Below, in pieces: positions 1 through 10,628 of a stretch of DNA of 64,000 nt. Source of the stretch: Caballeronia pedi. Lineage in GTDB: Bacteria > Pseudomonadota > Gammaproteobacteria > Burkholderiales > Burkholderiaceae. Positions within the stretch are counted from its first letter, which is position 1. Every line of letters begins with the position of its first letter. Under the pieces are notes generated by a model. The model had not been told where the DNA came from, ran no database searches, and saw nothing but the letters and a program-made list of their open reading frames with translations. The stretch spans positions 1 to 64,000 of the forward strand of contig NZ_FCOE02000015.1 in assembly GCF_001544915.2 (NCBI RefSeq). The letters run 5' to 3'. The translations under genes and the position numbers were made by a program.

Positions 1-3000
1 CTGGCGCTCCATCACCACGTTGCCCGATGCATCCTTGGCCAGATAACGATATTCGTACTCGGCGTTCGTTGGCAGGCTGCCCGCGTCGAACAGGAAGCGG
101 CCCGCGGCGTCCCGGGTCAGCGTCACTGTCGTGAACTCGCGGTTGTAGTCGTTGTCCTTTTGCGTGGACTTACGGTACATCAGCGTCAGGGTCTCGACGT
201 TGCTGAGTTCGACGCCCTTGTTGTCCGTCGGTGTGAACTGCATGATCGACGGGCGCGTGCTGCCAGTCAGGGTCGCGCTTGCGTTCTCGCCGATTGTGAT
301 GTCGCCTTGCCCCATGCACAGCGGCATACCCCACGGGTCATAGGACGTGAACTTGATCGAGTAGCGCGTGCCGGACTGGAGGCCGCACTGGGTCGTATCC
401 CAGATAAAGTCGCCCCCGGTCTTGCGCACCGTCGCGTATTTGGTCGTGCCGTCCTGTAACCACGACACGACCATATAGTCCGTGTCGGCGGGTTGCGTAT
501 GGAACACCACACTTGACTTGAAATCGGCAAGATAGCCCAGTACGAACGACGGCGAGGCATCGCCCCCGTGAAGTTCGAGCGCACCGCGTAGTGCATCAAT
601 CTTGACGCCGTTCGCATCATACAAGTCGATGTCCAGCGCGTAAGTATCGGCACCGTAGGCGGACATGTCTAAAGTGAAGGCCCCCGTAACCGGGTTGCGA
701 TACACCGGTACATCAATCCTCCAGCCTGCATCGCCAGCTTTACGTATATGCACGTCCAGATGATCGGCTAACTTATTCTCGTTGCTTTGCAGCGAATACA
801 GGTTCAGGACTTGGGGCGCGGACCACAGATAGCTCCCTAAAGCGCCCACCGTGAAGCCCGCGCGTTCGCTTGCAAGCTTTTGAGGAATCTCGTCATCTGT
901 GACGCTCGGGCTACCAGACGGCGGGATATGTACCCGATAACCGTCTCGGCGCAGCAGGGTACCTGCCGGGCCGTCTCCCCCGTCGCTGACCGCCATGAAG
1001 ATCATTTCATAATCGCCGCTCGGCAAATTGGCGAGATTAACTGCGTAACCATTCGATTGATCAATGGCAGGGAGTATCTGAAAGTTTGCTGTTGAACCAG
1101 CCGGCCGGCAGTACACCGCGCCCTGCGCATGGGCAAATGTGTCCTGCGCAACACTAAAGTTGCTCCCCACGGTTCCAATCGAGAGAGTTTTCGATGCGCC
1201 CAAATCCTCCTTTTTTACCCCCATGTACGACAGTTCTTCCAAGGCGAAAGGATTGTTTGTGAAAAGGTTCGCAATGGAAATCGTTCCAAGGGGCACATGC
1301 CTTTCCGGCCCATTCATGGGCACAGCGACAATATCTGCTGTGAAAGAATACCCAATATACTGAGACAGTTTTGCTAGAGGAATCGATATCTGAGTCCCAT
1401 TCACCTCGGAGGTTATATACTCAATGTCCTGGTAGTAGTCACTTTGCTGTTTCGTTCCGTCAGCAGAATACGCGCCGATGAGCCGGCCATAAAAGGCTAC
1501 GCTCAACTGATAGGCTCCAAAAGTGCCGGTAAGATCAGAAGAAAGACTTATCGACAGGGATGAGCGGTCCGCACTGACAACTGCGGTTGCCGTAACAACG
1601 TTGTCAGTACCCTGTTTAGGCAGGTTGAGGTTAAGGACGCCGTGCGGCATGGTGGACAAATTCAAGTCACTTGTCGCTTCAGGAATGGCGTGGGTATCCA
1701 GATTGAAAATCGGGTTTCTGGATAGCTTGCCTAACGTCTGCTTTTCTCCGCCGCTCAAGGGCGATACTACAAGCTCGACCTCGTACTCCATGCGTAGAAA
1801 AAATTGATTCTTGGGTTGGCGCCAATCCAATAGAACATCAAGAGTGCTAGCGGCCCTTCCCGATACTGTCACCGTACCAGAATCATTTTTTAGCTTGTTA
1901 TCCAATCCATAGGCCCGCACGCGGACAATAGCCTGAATCTCATAGTCACCGTAATAGGACGTCAGGTCCGGAATACCGCCGATTTCAATTTTTTCAAGAT
2001 ACGAAACTCCAACGCCCCCTACCCATCCATCTAACGCAACATTTACACTAGCGGCCTTGGTCTCCATCGGGAAACTCAATTGTGCCTCAACCTGTTTCGC
2101 CGGCTCCGTTACTGGCCTCCCCGACGGCTCCAACCACCCCGCAATACTCAACTGCGTATTAGCGAACTCCCCACCATCGATCGGGATATCCACCGGACTG
2201 AAAAAGATATACGGCACCCCGCCTGACGTCTTCGGCTGGCGAATCTGAATGACCTGGTTACGCTCGTCATAGCGCGTATACGTCTGCATCATGTCGATGT
2301 TCTGCAACAGCGTCTTCAGGTCTTCTCCCGTATCGACCTTCACGCCGCGCAAATCCGTGTTCATGGACTCGACCTTCAACGTCGCATTGCCATTGCGGTC
2401 ATACATGAACAGGTGCGAGATGCCGTCGCCGAAGTTGGTGCGCACCACCCGGCCAGCGTTGTCGTAGTCGGCGTATTCCTGCCATGAGCCGCCCAGCCCG
2501 CCGCCGTTCGTACGCTTGCCCGTTAGCTCGCCGAAAGCGTTGTACTTCAACTCGAGCTGCATTCCCGGCAACACAAGGTAACTATTGACCCAGTTCCGCG
2601 ATTTCTCAATGCGCGACACCTCACGATTGAGCTTGTCGTAGCCAATCTGCGTGAGGTGCTCCCACATCTCGCCTCCCGCATCGACGAAACCCGTACTGCT
2701 CGAGGTCATGTTCCCAGCAGCGTCATAGCCAAAATACGTCGACGCGTAGCCGTTGTTGCTGGTGATGTAGTACAGCCCATACCCACCCCAGTAGTTGTAC
2801 TTGAACTCCTGCGCGGGCGAGCCGTCGCCCGCCGAAATCTGCTCGACTCTGACGCGGTTCAAGCCGTCGTAGATGAAGGTCGTGGTCGAACGGACGAGTC
2901 GGCCTTGATAGTCCGCGAACTGCGGCAAAATCTGGCTTGTCTGGCGTCCGAGTGCGTCGTAGGTGTAGTCGTACTGGCTGCCGTTTGCATCCACCTTGCG

Positions 3001-6000
3001 CAGCAGGTCGCCATTGCCGTCATAGGTGTAACGGGTAGTAGCGTCGCCCGTCAGTTGCTGGAGCTTGCCGTTCGTGTCCACCTTTGCATACTGCACGTTT
3101 AGGCGAGACTCACTGGTCTTGCGTCCGAGCCGGTCGTACGTGTAGTTGGTGATGCGATCGTCGCCACTTCGCGGCCAGTCGCTCGGCAGGGTTCCGACGG
3201 GTGTCGCCGAGCTGCTGATAGGATCCGGATAAGGCAGGGCGAACTGGATCTCCTGGCTGACGTCGCCCTGTGCATTCAAGGTCCACGCTATACCGTAACC
3301 CTTCGCGTCCACTTGCCCGACCAACTGTCCCGTACCGTTGTAGAAGTACATCGTGCGGTTGCCCTCGGGGTCGATCTTTGCGACCACGAGACCCAACGCA
3401 CTGTATTCATACTTCGTGACCAGATCGCTTCCGGATGTGATGAAGTACGCGCCGCGCTGATCCTCGCCTACGGTCGGATCGAAATACCCGTTGGCGACAT
3501 TCATGACCCGCGATTCGATCATGTGGTTGTCGGCGTCGTAAGTGACGCGCGTTTCCCGTACATTCGCGGCGTTGACCGGCGCGGGAGGCTGCGATCCGGA
3601 CGTGGGCGTTACCGGGTCGGCATAGATGCGCGTGCTGACGATGTTGCCCGCCGCATCGAACGTCCACAGCGTGAGTCCGCCGAGCGCGTTGACCTCGCCC
3701 GCGCGCTGATTGGCGGCGTCGTAGTACCACGTCGTCTTATTGCCGTTAGGATCGGTCTTTACGGTAAGGTTGCCGCGCGCGTCGTAGTCGTATCGCTCGA
3801 CAGTCGGCACATAGAGCGTGAAATAGGTCCCGGGATTGGTCTTGGACACAACCCGATCCGCCAAGTCATAGACATAATCCGTTCTTCGCTCTCCCACCTG
3901 CCAATCCTGCAAGTCCAGCTTGGCATTCTCGACCAACGTGATGAGGTTGCCACGGGCGTCATATTCATACGTAGTGGTTGCGAGTCGGCCAGCCTCATTG
4001 TTTACAGGCAGTGTCTCCGACAGCTTCAATCCGCGCCGGTCATAGGTGTACGTGAAAGCACCGCCCAGCTTGTTGGTATAGCCCGTCCGGTTGCCGAACG
4101 CATCATAGGTGTATTTCTCCGCATACCCTTCCGCATCGGTCGATTTGATGAGCTGCCCCATGCGGTCGTACTCGAGCCGCGTAATGGCATCCGAAGGGTT
4201 CGACGCAGGCAGGAACTGCGACAGCTCGTACGTCCAGCCGTCCGAATACCAGACGCCGCCCGTCTCGCCGGACTTGTACTCGGCGTAGTGCGTGACCTGC
4301 ACCGGCTCGCCGAACGCGTCGTAATCCGTCTTGACCACCGAATAGTTCGGGCTGACCTGCGCAATCAATCGGTTCAGCTTGTCGTAGAAGAATGTTGCCT
4401 TGCCTAATACCGGATTGATCTCGGCGACCCGGTTGCCGAACGCGTCGTACTGGTAACGTGTTCTGTTACCGAGCGCGTCATCGCTTTCGATGAGCTGGCC
4501 GTCCGCATCGAACGTATTTCTCGACGTATACCTAGCGAGCAGCTCGGCCCGCTGCTGCTGCGTCAATGCAGCAGCGCTGAGGCCATTGCCCGAACTGTCG
4601 ACGTAACCCAGCCTCTTGCGTTCGGCAAGTGCCGCCGCAGTATCGCGCTCAGCAAGCTCCACGCCTCGCGGATCGATCGTCGTCAACACGCGTCCCATGC
4701 CGTCGAAGGTGTAGCGCGTGGTCGACGCGATCTGCGTACCCCAGGCCCGCGTCTGCTCGATCAGATTGCCCGCCGCGTCATAGACCGCGTGCGTCACCGA
4801 CTGCTGGTCCGACCCGTACGCCACCGTCGTATCGATGGCGCGCCCCTGCGCATCCAGCACGTAGTGGGTGACGAAGCCCAACGCGTTGGTCACATCGGTC
4901 AGACGGCCCACGCTATCGTAGCCATACTTCGTCACCACCGCGTCGGCGGGCGGCGTCGACGGCAGTTGACCCGGCGCCTGTGCATAGCTCGCCGTGCGCA
5001 GGTTTTCGTAACGGCTCGCATAGCGCACTGTCTGCACCAGATGTCCGGCAGCGTCGTAGCGATTCGCCGTGACATAGCCTTCCGAATCCACCACATAGGC
5101 CGCCCGGCCCGCGTTATCGAGAATCCATGTCGTGCTGCGGTCTTGATCTGCGCGCGCAACACCGGGCGACGCGAGCCATGTTGCGAGCTGGCTTTCGGTC
5201 GGATTGCCCGTGCCGGTCCATGCGGTCGCGTAGACGGTCTGGCCCACGACATTGCCGTTCGCGTCATAGCGATTTTGCGTCACGTAGCCAAGCGCATTGA
5301 TGCTGAAGACGGGGCGATTGGCCGCGTCGTAGACCGTGCGCGTGATCCGGTCGTTCGCGTGCATGGCGCTCGTCTGTGTTTGCAGGGCACTCGACAGCGC
5401 CACCGCATCCGGCGATCCACTCAGCGCGACTGCCGTGCTGTATGCGGTGCGTGAGATAACGTTGCCGTTCGCGTCATACGTTTGTTCGGTTACGTAACCG
5501 AGCGCATCGAGCGCGAAGCGCAAGCGCCCGTCGGCATCGTAGGCGTAACGCGTGAGCTCGTCGCGCTGCGTCCATGTCGTAACCCTCGCGGCAATCTGCT
5601 CCGCACTCGCCGCCAACGGCAGGCCGCTCAGTGAGATGGTTTTTGCAAAGCGCTGCTGCGATATCAGCCACCCTTCAGCGTCATACACCGATTGAACGGC
5701 TGCGCCCATCGGATCGACCGACCAGATCTGCCGACCTTCAGCGTCATAGGCGTAGTGCGTCACGCCGCCCGCGGCGTCCGTCACCGCGATGACATTACCG
5801 TTGGCGTCGTAGGCGTACTTCGTCGTCAGTTTCAGCCCCGCCGGATCGAGCGTGGATGAAACCAGGCGTCCGAGATTGTCGTAGGTCTTTTGCGTAACCT
5901 TGGACGATGCCGTTCCAGCGCCTTCGGTGATCGTCACCACCCGTCCGGCGCTGTCATACGCGAACTCGGTGCGCAGCTTCAGCCCGGACGCATCGGTCGT

Positions 6001-9000
6001 TACCGACACGGCTTGCCCGTCGAGGTCGTATTGCGTCTGCGTGACCATGCCGGACGGGTCGGTCGTGCGCACCAGCGCGCCCTTTGCGTCGTATTCGTAG
6101 CGAGTCACGAGCGCGAGGCCACCCGGATCGACCGTACGCGTGAGCACGCGACCGACCGCGTCGTAGGAGAACGCGGTCTTCACGCCGCGAGCATCGGTGG
6201 TCTGGATCAGATGTCCTGCATGATCGAAGGTCTGCTTCGTGGTCGCGAGCCGGTTCTGCGTCTGGATCAAATTGCCATCGAGATCGTAGGTATAGGACGT
6301 CGTATTGCCTCGACCGTCCGTGATTCCGATGATCTGCCCGCTTTCGTTGTAGCTTGTGACGGTACGAATGCCCTCGGGCGTCGTGACCGACACTTTCCGG
6401 TTGAACGCGCTGTACTCGTACTTCGTGGTGTGGCCGGTACGATCGGTGCGCGTCAGCACATTGCCGAAGGCATCGTAGGTCAGCTTTGTTCGGCTGCCAA
6501 CGCCGTCGGTCAGCACGACCACGTTGCCGTTGCGGTCATAGGCCTGCTGCCGCACGACGCCCGTCGCGTCCACGGATTGCGTGACTCGACCGAATGCATC
6601 GTAAATGGCCTGCGTGATGAGGTTCAGTCCGCCGGCGTCGCTCACCTGACGGATCTGTTGTCCGACGCTGTCGTAATCGTACGTGGTCGTCGTGCGTACG
6701 CCAGCAGCAAGGTCCTGAGTCTTCGACACGAGCGCGCCAAACGCGTCGTACTTATAGTCCGTGCTCGCGCCAAGTGCGTCGGTGCGCTTCAAGAGCCGTC
6801 CGGTCGTACTGTAGCTGAAGGTCGTGCGCGAAGCCTCGCCATCATTGCCAAGCGCGATGAACGTCTGCGCAAGCGCCGCAGTGAGCGATCCACCTGCCAG
6901 AGACGCCAGCACCGGGGCTGTCAGACGCGTCGCGTAGACGATCGTCGCCGTCATATCGCCCAAGGTGTCGTACTGATTCTCGACGACTTCACCCGCCGCG
7001 TTCACCACGTGAGTGAGATGGCCAGCCGTATCGTAGTAGTAGAGCGTCTTGTGGCCATTGGCGTCGGTCATCGACGTGCGCAATCCCGCAGCGTCATAGC
7101 CGTAGCGCACGCCCCACGCGTCCCAGACGGCGTCCGCCTGCGATTGCGACGGATTGGCGCCCAGCGCCGCGAGGGCTGCGCTGCCTTCACCACTCAGTTG
7201 CGCGGTCAACCGACCTTGTTCGTCATAGCGATAAGTCGAAGTGCGGTTGCCATGCGTCTCGCTGACGAGGTGTCCCATCGCGTCGTAGGCATATCGCGCG
7301 TTAGCATCTGCGCCGACCGAATACGAGGTCGTATCGACCAACCGTCCCATCGCGTCGTACAGGTACGTCGTGCGCTCGAATTCGCCGGGCAGCACAGCCG
7401 AGTCCAATGCGCTCGCGACGTCGAGTTCGAATTGCACCGCAACCTTGTCGGTGCCCCCGTTGTCCCACACCGGCGATCCGGTCTGCGTTTGCAGACGGCC
7501 GTTGACCGTGAGTTCCGATACCGAAATCGACGCGCCCTTTGGCCATCGCAGTTCGACCGTGTGATTCGCGAGCGATACGTAGTTCGAGGCCGTGAACGCA
7601 TAGTCCTGCCCCGATGACGACACTGTCGCCGTCCCGGCCATCACGCCATCGATCCAGACCTCCACAGAAGCGGGCTGAGATGAACCCATCAGCGCAGAGC
7701 GGAAACTGACTTGTACCTGCTGAGGCGCGGTAGCCGCACCCAGATCGATTCTGGCGCCGCGCGTGCGTTCGATCACGTTGCCGGTGGCATCGTAACGGTA
7801 GCGCGTCATGTAGCCCTCACCGTCGACTTCCGCGATCAACCATCCACGCGCGTCATACATATAGCGGGTATGAACGTCTTGTGCGTTGCCGCCCGGAATC
7901 AGTTGGGCAAGCGTTCCCGTCGCACGTTGCGACGCGTTCGTTGCATTGGCGTAGCGGATCGTTTCAATACGCTCGCCTGCGCCGTTGTAGCGGTATTCGG
8001 TGAGATAGCCGAGCGCGTCCAGCTCTCCGACCAACTGACCGTTTTGACCATAGAAGTAGCGAGTCGCGTGATCCTTGTCCGCATTAGGCGCGGGAAGCTC
8101 CGATGGCGGGTTGCCGTTGAAGTTCAACCGGTTGGCAAAGACAATCGTCTTCTCGGGTCTGCCAAACGAATCGAATAAGGTTCGCGTGACGACTCCGTCC
8201 GAGTCGACCGTATGATCGAGGTAGTTCCAACCCTCATAGAAATACCAGACAGCACGATCGGCGGCACTCGTCGGCGGACGAAATCCCCAGAAATCGATCG
8301 TAAAGGGCGAAGACTCCTTGAATTCGACGGGCCGCCCTTGCGCATCGGTGAGCATCGCCATCTGAGCGCTCGTCAGCCGCGTCGCGTAGGTGATCGTCTT
8401 ATCGACCCATGTGAAATAGTTGGACCAGACGTACTCTGTCAACGTGCCGTCCGGGACAATCTGCGCGGTGCACTGTCCTCGAGCGTTATAGAGGTAGTGC
8501 GTGACGCCACCGTTGGCGTCCGTGGTCATGCGCAGTCTGCCGTTCACGTCATACGCGTTCCGGACTTGCGACAAGACCTGACCCGCCCGGGTGTCGGTCA
8601 CCGCGATGAGCTCGCCGGCCGCGTCATAGGCCGAGATGCGCGTCAAACCATTCGCGAACGTGATGGCCACGGTGTGCTGAGCGCTGTCGTACTGATAGGT
8701 CGTGCGTGCGCCATCGAAGTTCGTCGACGCCAACAGACGTCCAAGGCCGTCGTATGCAAACTGCTCACAATGCTCATCACCTGTCGCCCCAACATAACGC
8801 TGCAACAGACGACCGAACGGGTCATATACGTAGCGCGTCACGCTGACATCATTCGTCAGGTCGCCTGTGCCGTCTGCGCGCAACTTGGCGTAGCGGGTAA
8901 CGGAGGCAATGTTGCCGCGATAGTCGTAGCTCGTGTCGGTGCGAATCGCAGCGCTCGGGTCCGGGCAGTTCGCAACCCAGCTATCGAGCATCGCCATGGA

Positions 9001-10485
9001 GATGGCCGTTTTCTCGTCCAGCCCACTGACGTCGTACATCGAACCTGTATATTCGATCTTCGCAACGAGCTGTCCCGCGGCGTTGTACCTGTACTCCGTT
9101 ATATTCCCGCCGCTGCCGACCTCATATCGCAGATGGCCGTGCGCATCATACGCATAGCGAGTCGTAAATAAACCAGCAACTCCGAAGCCGTTGTCCCTGT
9201 GCTTGTTATCGTGTACCGATTCAGTCAGGATATGATTGTTCTCATCGTATGTCCGAACGACCTCGGAATTATTCAGACCAACATTCGTGCATTTTCCGTC
9301 AGCATCGTAGGAGAGACGGACGCCTTTGATGTGATCCTCGAAGTATGTCAGATCACCTTTCTCGCTATACGTGAAGGTAGCGTAGCGCCCCGCATAGTCG
9401 TCCAGCACGAGAAGGCGCCCGGCGGCATCATAGGCAAGCGAGGTCTTATAGCCCAGCGGATTGGTCACCGTGGTCTTTTTAGCCCACGTGTCGTAAGTAA
9501 GCGTGGTTACGCGCACGGCTCCTGCGTCACCCGTCTCTGCAATCGTGCTCACACGATATTGACCGTCCACCAACAGATAAGTGAACGCGAGCTTGGCCCC
9601 GTCGGATTGCGTAATGGTCGAAATACGACTGCTGCTGCCATCGTAGGTATAGGTCGTGGTGAAAGTCTGACCGTCGGCGATGCTATTGTCGTCCGGACTC
9701 AAGTCCACGATGACCTGCGACAAACGCCCCTGCGTGTCGTAGGCGTAGCGCACAGCGGTCGACGTGACCAACTGACCACTCGCATTACGACTGACGGTGC
9801 CCAATGCGGTCAACTGCCCGGACGCGTTGTAATCGAGATTGGTGACGTCGCCGCTGTCGGTCGTGACCTGAGACAGCAAGCCCGCAGCGCTGTAGGTGTA
9901 GGTCACCGTGTTGCCGTCGACATCGCGCGCGGCGATCAGGCGCCCGGCTTTAGCCGCGTCATAGGTCTCCGTGAGCGCGCCCTGAGCATCGTTCCATTTC
10001 CATGCATTCGATGCCGAGTCGAACGTCAACGTGCTGCGTGCCGCGATTGAAACGTCCAACATGGCCGGTTGCCCAGCCGCGTAATCCGCGATATACGCCG
10101 CCGCACCGTCCGTCGACACATAGCACAGCTTGGCCGCGTCGTACTGGTAGACAACCGTGGTGCCATCCCAGTCCGTCCGGGTAACGGTGCTTCCTGCCGT
10201 GTTTAATGTGCCGGTCAAACCACCCACCGAGCGCGTACCGCCCGGTTGCCAATTGTCGCCAGCAATCTGGCCAAGGCTGTTGTAGGCGCGATTGACTGCA
10301 CCATTCACCCCTCGCCCAATCAGCAGTTGATCCTGATCTTCAATGATCAGATTGCCCGTGGCCGCGTTGACGTAGATGCGCTCCCCGGTCTGCCCGAAGG
10401 ATGCCTCTCCGACATGCCCGGTCGCGCCCATTCTCTCCGATGACGTTTGCACGCCGAGCCCATTGCCCGTAACGATCGATACCAT
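1..10485 (-). CDS. Giant RHS/YD-repeat protein, C-terminus outside window
   Basis: The frame is open from an ATG at 10485 (GAGG seven bases upstream) to the window edge, about 3,495 codons; I read the 1-2100 stretch codon by codon and found no stop. The N-terminus (MVSIVTGNGLGVQTSSER, then VNAATGNLIIEDQDQLL) matches the start of large cytoplasm-start YD-repeat proteins of proteobacteria and shows no signal peptide and no PAAR domain. Most of the protein, down to about position 2280, is tandem YD repeats of the type YxYDxxGR/NLxxxTD. The last ~760 visible residues (2280 to 1) lose the YD pattern and look like a series of beta-sandwich modules. YD repeats in known families build a hollow shell that encloses a C-terminal toxin or serves as an adhesin. 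Neither an RHS core boundary motif nor a toxin domain is inside the window, so its function is open. Confidence 0.9.
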   Translation of the reverse strand, partial: MVSIVTGNGLGVQTSSERMGATGHVGEASFGQTGERIYVNAATGNLIIEDQDQLLIGRGVNGAVNRAYNSLGQIAGDNWQPGGTRSVGGLTGTLNTAGSTVTRTDWDGTTVVYQYDAAKLCYVSTDGAAAYIADYAAGQPAMLDVSIAARSTLTFDSASNAWKWNDAQGALTETYDAAKAGRLIAARDVDGNTVTYTYSAAGLLSQVTTDSGDVTNLDYNASGQLTALGTVSRNASGQLVTSTAVRYAYDTQGRLSQVIVDLSPDDNSIADGQTFTTTYTYDGSSSRISTITQSDGAKLAFTYLLVDGQYRVSTIAETGDAGAVRVTTLTYDTWAKKTTVTNPLGYKTSLAYDAAGRLLVLDDYAGRYATFTYSEKGDLTYFEDHIKGVRLSYDADGKCTNVGLNNSEVVRTYDENNHILTESVHDNKHRDNGFGVAGLFTTRYAYDAHGHLRYEVGSGGNITEYRYNAAGQLVAKIEYTGSMYDVSGLDEKTAISMAMLDSWVANCPDPSAAIRTDTSYDYRGNIASVTRYAKLRADGTGDLTNDVSVTRYVYDPFGRLLQRYVGATGDEHCEQFAYDGLGRLLASTNFDGARTTYQYDSAQHTVAITFANGLTRISAYDAAGELIAVTDTRAGQVLSQVRNAYDVNGRLRMTTDANGGVTHYLYNARGQCTAQIVPDGTLTEYVWSNYFTWVDKTITYATRLTSAQMAMLTDAQGRPVEFKESSPFTIDFWGFRPPTSAADRAVWYFYEGWNYLDHTVDSDGVVTRTLFDSFGRPEKTIVFANRLNFNGNPPSELPAPNADKDHATRYFYGQNGQLVGELDALGYLTEYRYNGAGERIETIRYANATNASQRATGTLAQLIPGGNAQDVHTRYMYDARGWLIAEVDGEGYMTRYRYDATGNVIERTRGARIDLGAATAPQQVQVSFRSALMGSSQPASVEVWIDGVMAGTATVSSSGQDYAFTASNYVSLANHTVELRWPKGASISVSELTVNGRLQTQTGSPVWDNGGTDKVAVQFELDVASALDSAVLPGEFERTTYLYDAMGRLVDTTSYSVGADANARYAYDAMGHLVSETHGNRTSTYRYDEQGRLTAQLSGEGSAALAALGANPSQSQADAVWDAWGVRYGYDAAGLRTSMTDANGHKTLYYYDTAGHLTHVVNAAGEVVENQYDTLGDMTATIVYATRLTAPVLASLAGGSLTAALAQTFIALGNDGEASRTTFSYSTTGRLLKRTDALGASTDYKYDAFGALVSKTQDLAAGVRTTTTYDYDSVGQQIRQVSDAGGLNLITQAIYDAFGRVTQSVDATGVVRQQAYDRNGNVVVLTDGVGSRTKLTYDAFGNVLTRTDRTGHTTKYEYSAFNRKVSVTTPEGIRTVTSYNESGQIIGITDGRGNTTSYTYDLDGNLIQTQNRLATTKQTFDHAGHLIQTTDARGVKTAFSYDAVGRVLTRTVDPGGLALVTRYEYDAKGALVRTTDPSGMVTQTQYDLDGQAVSVTTDASGLKLRTEFAYDSAGRVVTITEGAGTASSKVTQKTYDNLGRLVSSTLDPAGLKLTTKYAYDANGNVIAVTDAAGGVTHYAYDAEGRQIWSVDPMGAAVQSVYDAEGWLISQQRFAKTISLSGLPLAASAEQIAARVTTWTQRDELTRYAYDADGRLRFALDALGYVTEQTYDANGNVISRTAYSTAVALSGSPDAVALSSALQTQTSAMHANDRITRTVYDAANRPVFSINALGYVTQNRYDANGNVVGQTVYATAWTGTGNPTESQLATWLASPGVARADQDRSTTWILDNAGRAAYVVDSEGYVTANRYDAAGHLVQTVRYASRYENLRTASYAQAPGQLPSTPPADAVVTKYGYDSVGRLTDVTNALGFVTHYVLDAQGRAIDTTVAYGSDQQSVTHAVYDAAGNLIEQTRAWGTQIASTTRYTFDGMGRVLTTIDPRGVELAERDTAAALAERKRLGYVDSSGNGLSAAALTQQQRAELLARYTSRNTFDADGQLIESDDALGNRTRYQYDAFGNRVAEINPVLGKATFFYDKLNRLIAQVSPNYSVVKTDYDAFGEPVQVTHYAEYKSGETGGVWYSDGWTYELSQFLPASNPSDAITRLEYDRMGQLIKSTDAEGYAEKYTYDAFGNRTGYTNKLGGAFTYTYDRRGLKLSETLPVNNEAGRLATTTYEYDARGNLITLVENAKLDLQDWQVGERRTDYVYDLADRVVSKTNPGTYFTLYVPTVERYDYDARGNLTVKTDPNGNKTTWYYDAANQRAGEVNALGGLTLWTFDAAGNIVSTRIYADPVTPTSGSQPPAPVNAANVRETRVTYDADNHMIESRVMNVANGYFDPTVGEDQRGAYFITSGSDLVTKYEYSALGLVVAKIDPEGNRTMYFYNGTGQLVGQVDAKGYGIAWTLNAQGDVSQEIQFALPYPDPISSSATPVGTLPSDWPRSGDDRITNYTYDRLGRKTSESRLNVQYAKVDTNGKLQQLTGDATTRYTYDGNGDLLRKVDANGSQYDYTYDALGRQTSQILPQFADYQGRLVRSTTTFIYDGLNRVRVEQISAGDGSPAQEFKYNYWGGYGLYYITSNNGYASTYFGYDAAGNMTSSSTGFVDAGGEMWEHLTQIGYDKLNREVSRIEKSRNWVNSYLVLPGMQLELKYNAFGELTGKRTNGGGLGGSWQEYADYDNAGRVVRTNFGDGISHLFMYDRNGNATLKVESMNTDLRGVKVDTGEDLKTLLQNIDMMQTYTRYDERNQVIQIRQPKTSGGVPYIFFSPVDIPIDGGEFANTQLSIAGWLEPSGRPVTEPAKQVEAQLSFPMETKAASVNVALDGWVGGVGVSYLEKIEIGGIPDLTSYYGDYEIQAIVRVRAYGLDNKLKNDSGTVTVSGRAASTLDVLLDWRQPKNQFFLRMEYEVELVVSPLSGGEKQTLGKLSRNPIFNLDTHAIPEATSDLNLSTMPHGVLNLNLPKQGTDNVVTATAVVSADRSSLSISLSSDLTGTFGAYQLSVAFYGRLIGAYSADGTKQQSDYYQDIEYITSEVNGTQISIPLAKLSQYIGYSFTADIVAVPMNGPERHVPLGTISIANLFTNNPFALEELSYMGVKKEDLGASKTLSIGTVGSNFSVAQDTFAHAQGAVYCRPAGSTANFQILPAIDQSNGYAVNLANLPSGDYEMIFMAVSDGGDGPAGTLLRRDGYRVHIPPSGSPSVTDDEIPQKLASERAGFTVGALGSYLWSAPQVLNLYSLQSNENKLADHLDVHIRKAGDAGWRIDVPVYRNPVTGAFTLDMSAYGADTYALDIDLYDANGVKIDALRGALELHGGDASPSFVLGYLADFKSSVVFHTQPADTDYMVVSWLQDGTTKYATVRKTGGDFIWDTTQCGLQSGTRYSIKFTSYDPWGMPLCMGQGDITIGENASATLTGSTRPSIMQFTPTDNKGVELSNVETLTLMYRKSTQKDNDYNREFTTVTLTRDAAGRFLFDAGSLPTNAEYEYRYLAKDASGNVVMERQ
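7490..7740 (-). other. Possible carbohydrate-binding insert in the YD protein
   Basis: Within the YD-repeat array, roughly 80 residues break the repeat pattern. They read VQVSFRSALMGSSQPASVEV, then WIDGVMAGTATV, and end in a SELTVNGRLQ-like strand. The VxVWIDGxxxGTAxV followed by a conserved VNG strand resembles small calcium-dependent carbohydrate-binding modules of the CBM60 type. This is pattern resemblance only; the repeats resume on both sides. Confidence 0.3.
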
Positions 10486-10628
10486 TCTCGCCTCAACCTG
10501 ATTGATGTGCTCTCCGGGATACCGCCTCAGTGATGCCGGCTCAGTGACCCCAGTCCATGATCAAGTTGTCGGGATAATTCGCGGTCAGTTAAATAAACCG
10601 CTCGACTTTTCGCAATGCTTTACATTCG

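Noticed and set aside
3313-4407. 364-codon plus-strand frame
   Set aside because: Also antisense shadow of the YD repeats, with no ribosome-binding site or recognisable domain.
5890-7617. 575-codon plus-strand frame, Arg/Val-rich
   Set aside because: It is antisense to the YD-repeat gene; its repetitive composition is the mirror of the YD codons and it matches no protein family.
1-10485. Tandem repeats read as a possible CRISPR or satellite array
   Set aside because: The repeats are imperfect, codon-periodic and encode YD motifs; there are no constant repeats with unique spacers.
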